Part shown: in pieces, positions 34,902 through 45,814 of the stretch | Position numbering within the stretch: the first letter of the stretch is position 1 | How the letters are laid out: the number at the start of each line of letters is the position of its first letter | Assembly: GCA_015143295.1 (NCBI GenBank) | Contig: CM026565.1 | Coordinates: forward strand, 30,388,052-30,452,051 | Direction of reading: 5' to 3' | Source of the DNA: Tetracentron sinense | Taxonomy: Eukaryota > Streptophyta > Magnoliopsida > Trochodendrales > Trochodendraceae | DNA length: 64,000 nucleotides | Notes under the pieces: generated by a model | Databases searched by the model: none | Told to the model about the DNA's origin: nothing | Seen by the model: the letters and a program-made list of their open reading frames with translations, nothing else | Translations under genes and position numbers: made by a program

Positions 34902-36343
34902 CTCCTTTCAATCCATCTTTCTTTCTTTCTTTCTGTTTTGTTGCCTTTCTTTCTTGTTTATAAATTTGGATTTTCAGAGTTGTTGAGAAGCCTGTTTTGC
35001 AGGTCTTCGTTAAATTTCCTTTTTTTTTTGTTGGGGTGGGGGGTTTTGGTTTTCTGCTTCCTCTGTTTTTTCTTTGAGTTCTTTGGTTGTGAAAAATCTG
35101 TAAATGGTTGTGATTTTATGTTTGTGTATTGATATTCTATGCCTTTTTGTTCATATTTTAGGTTTCTCAAGCTCTCGAATGTTAGCTTGGGATTATTTTA
35201 GGCTTGTTTACCCCAAATTTTAAGAAACAAAAAAATCAAATCAAAATTGTAAAAGTTGAACATGCCTATTAGATTCTCCCTCGGGGGAAAACAAAAACTT
35301 AAGAACTGAACATAGTTATTCTCGTGAGGCTAATGGGAGAAACATGATATGAAGAATCTATAAACTATGATGGGGTGAAGTTACCTTTTTGAAGTTTTAT
35401 CTTAACAACAAATTCATATTTATGTTTCTTAACTTTTATGTGAAAACTAATATTATTAGGGTATTATAAGTAGTACAATAAAATTATTTGAGGTTAGCCG
35501 GGCTGAGCCGCTCATTGCTTGTGTTCAGCTTGATTAACAAATGAGCTCAATCATTTAGCTTGGCTCGGCTTAACGAGCTCAAATACCCAACTCAAGCTCG
35601 GCTCATTTCGAGATGAATCGAGCCGGCTCGGCTCATTGACAGCCTTACTGAACACTCCCAAAATACAGTTACTATCAACAACCATGTAATTCAAGACCAC
35701 ATAATTTACTATGGCCTGACCATGTGGCTTGTATGATTGACTTTTATCAGTACTCCCTAGATAGGGAAATGGGTTAGAGGAGGCACACCGAACTTGACTT
35801 AACATTCGAAACCTTTTTGAATGCGGAGGGAATCCATCACCCAAAAGGGATCAAGTTTCTTAGAACTATTGATCCTTTTTTACCTAAATTACGCAAGTGA
35901 ATATCCAACCCAAAATCCATCCAATTACATTTTTGCTCCGTTTGTTTCGATGTAAAATAGGGGAAAGCAAATGAAATTCATGGAAAATATCAATTGTCCT
36001 ACAGGAAAAACACGCGAAAAATGACATTTTCTGTGGAATTATTTTGTTTTCCCCTATTTTACATCAAAACAAATGGAGCATTTAATTCAAATGGGCAAAG
36101 TTTTTAATTAGTTATCAGAAAAGCTAATCAAAGCAAGATGGTTCTAGTTGCTACTTTGGAATCAAAATAGAACATCTTAATTAACCAAACAGCAGTTTTG
36201 AGCATAACACCCTGACAGATTGTTCCTAATCCAAATAGGAACAACCGAAATGGTGATAAAATATGTTTCTTTTATTTATGAAGTTGTAAAGGATTTTTGG
36301 CAATTCGAAACCCTTATGAAAGATTACACATTTATTTTCTCAG

Positions 36344-36494
36344 GGAAGAGCTAGTGAAGCAATGCCTACAAAAAGGCTCTGAGCTTGTTCAAGAAATTGC
36401 AGATGCTCTTTTCAACTTACCTTCAACAGAAGACCCAGATGGACCCCTTGTTCGTTTGCCTCCACCGACGACAAGGTTGCCTAGGGAGAAGCAT
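36344..36494 (+). CDS. RRS1: RRS1 exon 2, copy U1
   Basis: Acceptor tctcag, then [20 protein letters not shown]...LPREKH, then donor gtaaat. 151 nt, entering in phase 2 and leaving in phase 0, like the U4 copy. Because the length is not a multiple of three, a transcript holding both exon 2 copies would lose the frame. Confidence 0.7.
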
Positions 36495-37324
36495 GTAAAT
36501 ATTCTTTCTTTAGTCTTTGTGATTCTGCATTTGTAGATTCCATTAGGTTGTATAGTTCCTTCTAGTGTATTGTCATTACCATGTCCATCCATGCTTGGTT
36601 TTGGCGTTTTGCTGAGGGACATCTTCTGAAGACTAGGGACCTAAGATGTCCGAAAAAGGCTTATTATGGAAGTTCCTGGTTCATACATGAATTTCAGTTA
36701 ATGAAATATTATGTTGCAACTGCTTTGCAGCATCCTTTCTTGGGTCCACAACTATTTTTGTACCAAAGCCTATACAAATAATTTTTCTTGCTTAATTGTG
36801 TTTCTTCAATACCTTCCCTAGTCTTGGTTGAGTTTTAAGCTTCTTCCCTTGTCATTTGGATGTGTTATGATGTTTGTTTATAAAGTAACTCTGAGCAACC
36901 TTTAAGTCGATGTAACTTAGTACAGATAGGTATGGCGGTGTTGTCTAGCCGAAGCTAAGCGCGGCTGAGTTTAGTCCAAGCTCAGTTGTGAGCCCGAAGT
37001 TCATTTCCGGCTCAAGGGCTGAGGCCAAGCTCATTAGATATAGTTCTATACATCTTTATATAAATAAGTTATTTCAAAATCCAAAAAAAAATTCAAACCG
37101 TATGATAGTACTAATTTTATAATTTACATTTATAATAATATACAGACATTTCTTATAATACATTCTATCATACATATAATCTCAAATGTAGGTGGGGCTG
37201 TGCATGGGCTTTCCAAGTTCAGCCTACTCGGACTCAGCTCATCAGTGTTCCTGTCCAGTTAGAATAGTAGTCACTGGATCATTTGCTCGCAGCACAAACT
37301 CACAAAAGTTTTGATTAGGATGGG

Positions 37325-39163
37325 TTGTTTCGATTTTCCAGTTGTTTTATTTTTATTTTTAAAATATGGGTTGTTTGCATATATTGAAACTCTATTCAAA
37401 GTTAATTATCAAAAACAAAAAAAGACCTCTATTCAAAGTTGATCAGAGTTTCCAAACGGATCCTGAATATATGAAACACAAATACCGTCTCTCAGTGAAA
37501 ATAGTAATCTTGACTATCAGGCCCGAACTGAGTACGGGCTGGCCTGCGTGGGCTAAATCGGGCTCAACCCGAACTGTATTTTTAAAATGGGCTGGGCCCG
37601 GCCCGGCCAGACCCAACCCACCCGATATGCATTGTGCAGCCCTAGTAAGATCATTCTCACCTTTTCGATCATTCGCTCAAACAGAAAAAGCTTGCAAGTG
37701 ATGGAGGTGGAGATGGAGGCGCAGAAGTACCAGGTTGACCTAGGAAATTTAATGGCATTGGACCCTCATCACCCCTTCCCTTCTTCCCTCTCTAACAGGT
37801 TAGGGTTTCTCCTTTCAATCCATCTTTCTTTCTTTCTGTTTTGTTGCCCTTCTTTCTTGTTTATAAATTTGGATTTTCAGAGTTGTTGAGAAACCTGTTT
37901 TGCAGGTCTTCGTTAAATTTCATGTTTTTTTTTTTGTTGGGGTGGGTGGGGGGTTTTGGTTTTCTGTCCTCTGTTTTTTCTTTGAGTTCTTTGGTTGTGA
38001 AAAATCTGTAAATGGCTGTGATTTTATGTTTCTGTATTGATATTCTATGCTTTTTTATTCATATTTTAGGTTTCTCAAGCTCTCGAATGCTAGCTTGGGC
38101 TCGGCTCGTTTATAGATAATCGAGCTTGAGCCGGCTCTCGAGCTTGCCCTATTATTTTAGGCTCGTTTACCCCTAATTTTAAGAAACAAAAAATTCAAAT
38201 CAAAATTGTAAGAGTTGAACTTGCCTATTAGATTCTCCCTCGAAAAAAAAAAAAACTTAAGAACTGAACATAGTTATTCTCGTGAGGCTAATGTGAGAAA
38301 CATGATACAGAGAATCTATAAACTATGATGGGGTAAATTTTTATCTTAACAACAAATTCATATTTATGTTTCTTAACTTTTATGTGAAAACTAATATTAT
38401 TAGGGTATTATAAGTAGTACAATAAAATTATTTGAGCTTAGCAGGGCTGTGCCGCTCATTGCTTGTGTTCGGCTTGATTAGCTAATGAGCTCAATCATTT
38501 AGCATGGCTCGGCTTAACGAACTCAAATACCCAACTCAAGCTCGGCTCATTGACAGCCCTACTGAACACTCCAAAAATACAGTTACTACCAACATGCCGT
38601 GGAGATGGTCACATTTTTCTTCTCATTGGCCCTAAAAAAGTTACAGTTGTGGTCAAAGTGAGAACCATTCAAGGACTTCTAGTCCCCTGAAACCCAACTC
38701 ATCATCTAACAACAATACTATCAACACCGCAATTCTTAACTTCACTAATAAAGATTGATTAACCACAAAGCAATAGACTCACCAAATAGAAAACCTTTGC
38801 TTTAGAACAACAGAGAACATAATATTTGTTTAGACTACTGATCACGTTGGGTCTAAATAATGAACAATAGAGAACATAGAAGGACTCTCACCATGTCCCT
38901 ATGCTCATCAATAAGGATGAGAAAGTCCCATATTATTTGAGACTATCTAAGACTAATAGAGTCCTGCCAACTCTCTAATAAAAGAGTCATTTTCAACGAG
39001 AACAACAAGTCCTCTTTGGATGAGAACAAGATTGTTCTCTTCATACGTATTATGGCCCCACATAATAATAATAACCCTAAGTTATTTATAAAATAAAATA
39101 AGTTAAAGGGTAATTTGGTGAACATAAAGTTTTGCATACTTCTTGTACTTTTATTAGTAGAAT
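37325..39163 (+). repeat. RRS1 tandem unit U2 (exon 1 only)
   Basis: Repeats the 5' half of U1/U4 with exon 1 at 37701-37798. In place of exon 2 it has a segment of about 565 bp (about 38598-39160) shared only with U3. Confidence 0.87.
37701..37798 (+). CDS. RRS1: RRS1 exon 1, copy U2
   Basis: [20 protein letters not shown]...SLSN, intact, with donor GTTAGG. No exon 2 follows within U2, so it could contribute only by splicing across U3 to exon 2 of U4. Confidence 0.6.
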
Positions 39164-41034
39164 GATTTATCACAGTTCAAAGTTGATCAATGCATGCGAT
39201 TTTCCAGTTTTTTTATTTTTATTTTTAAAATATGGGTTGTTTGCATATATTGAAACTCTATTCAAAGTTAATTATCAAAAACAAAAAAAGACCTCTATTC
39301 AAAGTTGATCAGAGTTTCCAAACGGATCCTGAATATATGAAACACAAATACCGTCTCTCAGTGAAAATAGTAATCTTGACTATCAGGCCCGAACTGAGTA
39401 CAGGCTGGCCTGCGTGGGCTAAATCGGGCTCAACCCGAACTGTATTTTTAAAATGGGCCGGGCCCGGCCCAACCTACCCGATATGCATTGTGCAGCCCTA
39501 GTACAGATCATTCGCAAAACCTTTTCGATCATTCGCTCAAACAGAAAAAGCTTGCGAGTGATGGAGGTGGAGATGGAGGCGTAGAAGTACGAAGTTGACC
39601 TAGGAAATTTAATGGCATTGGACCCTCATCACCCCTTCCCTTCTTCCCTCTCTAACAGGTTAGGGTTTCTCCTTTCAATCCATCTTTCTTTCTTTCTGTT
39701 TTGTTGCCCTTCTTTCTTGTTTATAAATTTGGATTTTCAGAGTTGTTGAAAAACCTGTTTTGCAGGTCTTGTTAAATTTCATGTTTTTTTTTTTTTTTCT
39801 TGGGGTTGGTGGGTGGTTTTGGTTTTCTGTTTTCTCTGTTTTTTCTTTGAGTTCTTTGGTTGTGAAAAATCTGTAAATGGTTGTGATTTGATGTTTCTGT
39901 ATTGATATTCTATGCTTTTTGATTCATATTTTTGGTTTCTCAAGCTCTCGAATGCTAGCTTGGGCTCGGCTCGTATATAGATAATCGAGCTTGAGCCGGC
40001 TCTCGAGCTTGCCCTATTATTTTAGGCTCGTTTACCCCTAATTTTAAGAAACAAAAAATTCAAATCAAAATTGTAAGAGTTGAACTTGCCTATTAGATTC
40101 TCCCTCGAAAAAAAATAAAAATAAAAACTTAATAACTGAACATAGTTATTCTCGTGAGGCTAATGTGAGAAACATGATACGGAGAATCTATAAACTATGA
40201 TGGGGTAAATTTTTATCTTAACAACAAATTCATATTTATGTTTCTTAACTTTTATGTGAAAACTAATATTATTAGGGTATTATAAGTAGTACAATAAAAT
40301 TATTTGAGCTTAGCAGGGCTGAGCCGCTCATTGCTTGTGTTCGGCTTGATTAACAAATGAGCTCAATCATTTAGCTTGGCTCGGCTTAACGAACTCAAAT
40401 ACCCAACTCAAGCTCGGCTCATTGACAGCCCTACTGAACACTCTAAAAATACAGTTACTACCAACATGCCGTGGAGATGGTCACATTTTTCTTCTCATTG
40501 GGCCTAAAAAAGTTGCAGTTGTGGTCAAAGTGAGAACCATTCAAGGACTTCTAGCCCCCTGAAACCCAACTCATCATCTAACAACAATACTATCAACACC
40601 GCAATTCTTAACTTCACAAATAAAGATTGATTAACCACAAAGCAATAGACTCACCAAATAGAAAACCTTTGCTTTAGAACAACAGAGAACATAATATTTG
40701 TTTAGACTACTGATCACGTTGGGTCTAAATAATGAACAATAGAGAACATAGAAGGACTCTCACCATGTCCCTATGCTCATCAATAAGGATGAGAAAGTCC
40801 CATTTTATTGGAGACTATCTAAGACTAATAGAGTCTTACCAACTCTCTAATAAAAGAGTCATTTTCAACGAGAACAACAAGTCCTCTTTGGATGAGAACC
40901 AAGATTGTTCTCTTCATACGTATTAGGGCCCCACATAATACTAATAACCCTAAGTGATTATGAAATAAAATTAAGTTAAAGGGTAATTTGGTCAACATAA
41001 AGTTTTGCATACTCTTGTACTTTTATTATAGAAG
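39164..41034 (+). repeat. RRS1 tandem unit U3 (exon 1 only)
   Basis: Near-identical to U2 throughout, including the 565-bp segment (about 40464-41030). U2 and U3 are therefore the product of the most recent duplication step in this array. Confidence 0.87.
39561..39658 (+). pseudogene. RRS1 exon 1, copy U3, with stop
   Basis: ATG GAG GTG GAG ATG GAG GCG is followed by TAG (39582-39584), where the other copies have CAG. A Q-to-E change follows two codons later. This copy cannot start a full-length protein from this ATG. Confidence 0.85.
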
Positions 41035-44000
41035 GATTATCATAGTTCAAAAAAGGTTTTGATCAATGCATGCGATTTTGTATAGTTTTTTATGTTTATT
41101 TTTTAAAATATGGGTGTTTGCATATATTGAACTCTATTCAAAGTTAATTAGCAAAACCAAAAAAGGACCTCTATTCAAAGTTGATCAGGAGTTTCCAAAC
41201 GGATCCTGAATATATGAAACACAAATACCGTCTCTCAGTGAAAATAGTAATCTTAACTATCATGCCCGAACTGAGTACGGGCTGGCCAGCGTGGGTCTAA
41301 ATCGGGCCTAAATGTCGATATCGCTCGACATGTCGGAGCCGCGGAAAAAAAATATATCGTTTATCGGTGATTTTGGGAAAAAAATGGCAAAAAATATAGC
41401 AAAACATGAAATTTTGTAGTGAAACTTCAGGAAATGTTAAAATAGATGTTCATCTTTTAGAATAAAAACATTAAAAAAAAATAACAATGTACATAAGAGA
41501 TGCAATGAGAAGAGAGCAACGATGTGCGCTGATGAGTGACGAAAATGTATGATTGATTCATGTTTCATTCATTTCTCAATAAGATGTGCTCTTACCTCTA
41601 TAAGATTCATAATTATATAAATATACATAATCAACTCCTATCACCTTCATTTTTTTTTTAATGATTATCCGTGTTAATTGTTTTAAAAATCTGAAAAATT
41701 GATTAATGCACATTAAAGTTGATAAATAATTGAAATTTATTTTATTTTTAAAACTTATTTCTATTTGCAACTGATGAGCTCATTGTTTTTTACAGGATTG
41801 AATTAATATGAGACTGGAGGAGATGGTTAAATTATCGGAGACCCTGCATCGATCAAGAGAAAAAGAAGAAGACTGTAATTTTATTTGATTAAGAAGTGGA
41901 TGTAATTATGTAAAAATAAGTAGATGTAATTTTCCCAAAAAATGTGCAGGACTCATATTCAAGTTTTGGTAATATATATATTGAGGGTTATTTAGGTGAT
42001 TATAAGTTTCATGTAATCAAGCAAGACCTCTATCGCAAAATATCAAATACAAATTTTTTTCTATCTATATTTTTTAACAGGTTAGAAAATTTAATTTTAG
42101 TTTTTATACAAATTATAGAGGAATTTTTAATAATATTTTATTAAATGCATTGTTAATCCACTGTCTTGATTAATAATATTTTATATTTTTTAACAGCTTA
42201 ATAATTTGTGAATACATTGTTATGTGTAAACCTTTTGCAAATTAACTCATTGTTTTCCAACAGTTAGACAAATACACTCAAAATAAATAAAAATATTTAA
42301 TGTGTCTCTGAATTCCTTTTAACTGTGAATCTGTGATTAAGGTTTACTAACCCCTAGAAATAAAGCATCTAACCTTGATTTTTTAAAAAAATAAAAATTT
42401 AAGGTGTCATTTTTTAACTTGTTTTAACTATGGTTAAGATTAACTAACTCTTACGATTATCTAACCTTGGTTTTAAAAAAAAACCTATCTTTTAACTCCC
42501 TTTAATTGTGGTTAGGGTTTACTACACCCTCAAGGTTAAAGAAACTAACCTTGGTACTTAAAAAATTTTAATGTGTATATTTTAACTATCTTTAACTATG
42601 GTTAAGATTTATTAACCCTTAGGATTAAAGCATCTAAGCTTGGTTTTTAGAAAAAAAAATTAAAATTATCATGTCATTTGATTAACTATAGTTAAAGAGC
42701 AGTTAAAGGAACTTTGTAAGGCTATAGATTCTTGTAAGGACATAATAGTCTTTTGATTAACATTGAGTTAATTTGCAAAACTGTTAAAGATAAATAATAG
42801 ATCGAGTGAAGCTAGCATAACCCTTCTTAGGGTTTAAATCACATTCGCATACTCGATTTCAGGGAAACCAAAAACAAAAACAAAAAAAAACAGAGAGGGG
42901 ATTGTACAGCTCGAAAGGAGGAAGGGTGGGGGAACCTTGGCATCTGGCGACGGCGACGGCGACGGCGAAGGCTACTCGAGACAGCGACGGCGAGGCAACT
43001 GGAGACAGCGACGGCCACGGTACCCCTTCTTCTTCCTTCTTTCTTCTCTCTCAAATTTCAACGTTTTTTTTTTCTTCTAAGACAAAATATTCATGTCTCA
43101 GCTCTCAAATCTCAAGATTATTTGCAATTTTTATGAAGATTTGTGGGATTTTTCAAATTTAGGGATACCACGGTCGATATCGGTGAGTTATCGCCGATAT
43201 ATCGTCGATAACTCCCGTTACTGTGTAAAAATTTCTCAACACCATATCCATATAGATCACCGATACCGATAAATATCGCCTATATTATCGATATTGCGAT
43301 CCACCCGAACTGCATTTTTAAAATGGGCCCGGCCCGGCCCAACCCACCCGATATGCATTGTGCAGCCCTAGTACAGATCATTCGCTAAACCTTTTCGATC
43401 ATTCGCTCCAACAGAAAAAGCTTGCAAGTGATGGAGGTGGAGATGAAGGCACAGAAGTACCAGGTTGACCTAGGAAATTTAATGGCATTGGACCCTCATC
43501 ACCCCTTCCCTTCTTCCCTCTCTAACAGGTTAGGGTTTCTCCTTTCAATCCATCTTTCTTTCTTTCTATTTTGTTGCCCTTCTTTCTTGTTTATAAATTT
43601 GGATTTTCAGAGTTGTTGAGAAACCTGTTTTGCAGTTCTTCGTTAAATTTCATGTTTTTTTTTTGTTGGGGTGGGTGGGGGGTTTTGGTTTTCTGTTTCC
43701 TCTGTTTTTTCTTTGAGTTCTTTGGTTTTGAAAAATCTGTAAATGGTTGTGATTTTATGTTCCTGGATTGATATTCTATGCTTTTTTATTCATATTTTAG
43801 GTTTCTCAAGCTCTCGAATGCTAGCTTAGGCTCGGCTCGTTTATAGATAATCGAGCTTGAGCCGGCTCTCGAGCTTGCCCTATTATTTTAGGCTCGTTTA
43901 CCCCTAATTTTAAGAAACAAAAAATTCAAATCAAAATGGTAAGAGTTGAACTTGCCTATTAGATTCTCCGTCGAAAAAAAAAAAAAAAAAAACTTAAGAA

Positions 44001-45814
44001 CTGAACATAGTTATTCTCGTGAGGCTAATGTGAGAAACATGATACGGAGAATCTATAAACTATGATGGAGTAAATTTTTATCTTAACAACAAATTCATAT
44101 TTATGTTTCTTAACTTTTATGTGAAAACTAATATTATTAGGGTATTATAAGTAGTACAATAAAATTATTTGAGCTTAGCAGGGCTGAGCCGCTCATTGCT
44201 TGTGTTCGGCTTGATTAACAAATGAGCTCAATCATTTAGCTTGGCTCGGCTTAACGAGCTCAAATACCCAACTCAAGCTCGGCTCTTTGACAGCCCTACT
44301 GAACACTCCAAAAATACAGTTACTACCAACGACCATGTAATTCAAGACCACATAATTTACTATGGCCTGACCATGTGGCTTGTATGATTGACTTATATCA
44401 GTACTCCCTATATAGGGAAATGGGTTGGCAGAGGCGCACCGAACTTGACTTAACTTTCGAGACCTTTTTTTATGCGGAGGGAATCCATCACCCAGAAGGG
44501 ACCAAGTTTCTTAGAACTATTGATCCTTTTTTACCTAAATTACGCAAGTGAATATCCAACCCAAAATCCATCCAATTACATTTTAATTCAAATAGGCAAT
44601 GTTTTTAATTAGATATCAGAAAAACTAATCAAAGCAAGATAATTCCAGTTGCTACTTTGGAATCGAAATAGAACATCTTAATTAACCAAACAACAGTTTT
44701 GAGCATAACACCCTGACAGATTGTTCCTAATCCAAGTAGGAACAACCGAAATGGTAATAAAATATGTTTCTTTTATTTATGAAGTTGTAAAGGATTTTTG
44801 GCAATTCAAAACCCCTGTGAAAGATTACACATTTATTTTCTCAGGGAAGAGCTAGTGAAGCAATGCCTACAAAAAGGCTCTGAGCTTGTTCAAGAAATTG
44901 CAGATGCTCTTTTCAACTTACCTTCAACCGAAGACCCAGATGGACCCCTTGTTCGTTTGCCTCCACTGACGACAAGGTTGCCTAGGGAGAAGCATGTAAG
45001 ATATTCTTTCTTTAGTCTTTGTGATTCTGCATTTGTATGTTCCATTAAGTTATATAGTTCCTTCTAGTGTATTGTCATTACCATATCCATCCATGCTTCG
45101 TTTGGCGTTTTGCCGAGGGACATCTTCTGAAGACTAGGAACCTAAGATGTCTGAAAAATGCTTATTATCATACATGAATTTCAGTTAATGAAATATTATG
45201 TTGCAACTGCTTTGCAGTGTCGTTTCTCGGGTCCACAACTATTTATGTACCAAAACCTACACAAATAATTTTTCTTGCTTAATTGTGTTTCTTCATTACC
45301 CTCCCTAGTCTTGGTTGAGTTTTTAGCCTTTTCCCTTGTCAATTGGATGTATCATGATGTTTGTTTGTAAAGTAACTCTGAGCAACCTTTAAGTCGACGT
45401 AACTTAGGTACAGATAGGTATGATGGTGTTGTCTAGCCGAGGCTAAGGGCGGCTGAGTTTGGTCCAAGCTCAATTGTGAGCCCGAAGTTCATTTCCGGCT
45501 CGAGGGCTGAGGCCAAGCTCATTAGATATAGTTGTATACCTATCTTTATATAAATAAGTTATATCAAAATCCAAAAAAAAATTCAAACCGTATGATAGTA
45601 CTAATTTTATACTTTACATTTATAATGATATACTTACATTTCTTATAATACATTCTATCATACATATAATCTCAAATGTAGGTGGGGCTGTGCATGGGCT
45701 TTCCAAGTTCAGCCTACTCAGACTCAGCTCATCAGTGTTCCTGTCCAGTTAGAATAGTAGTCACTGGATCATTTGCTCGCAGCACAAACTCACAAAAGTT
45801 TTGATTAGGATGGG
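41035..45814 (+). repeat. RRS1 tandem unit U4 (exons 1 and 2, with insertion)
   Basis: Last unit of the array, joined to the single set of exons 3-8. Homologous to U1 over its full length, ending GATTAGGATGGG, but split upstream of exon 1 by an insertion of about 2 kb (41310-43301). Confidence 0.87.
41310..43301. mobile_element. Unclassified insertion of about 2 kb upstream of RRS1 exon 1 (U4)
   Basis: Compared with U2/U3, the sequence is interrupted after AAATCGGGCCT and resumes at ACCCGAACTG. Both ends are rich in TCGATATCG/CGATATCGG motifs (TGTCGATATCGCTCGACATG at the left; TATTATCGATATTGCG at the right), a loose inverted similarity. The interior holds foldback-core copies (42310-42720) and a CGACGG trinucleotide tract (42950-43020). 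No transposase was recognised. Confidence 0.65.

Larger units (their letters stand above)
34370..37324 (+). repeat. RRS1 tandem unit U1 (exons 1 and 2)
   Basis: Starts TTATCACAGTTCAAAGTTG and ends GATTAGGATGGG. It contains an intact exon 1 (34794-34891) and an intact exon 2 (36344-36494) of the RRS1-family gene. It is the most diverged of the four units in the exon 1 region, and lacks about 55 bp of GCTCGGCTCG-rich intron sequence present in U2-U4. Confidence 0.88.

Noticed and set aside
34785-35132. Long frame continuing past RRS1 exon 1 into intron 1
   Set aside because: The first 32 codons are exon 1; the rest is T-rich intron after a GT donor, not protein.
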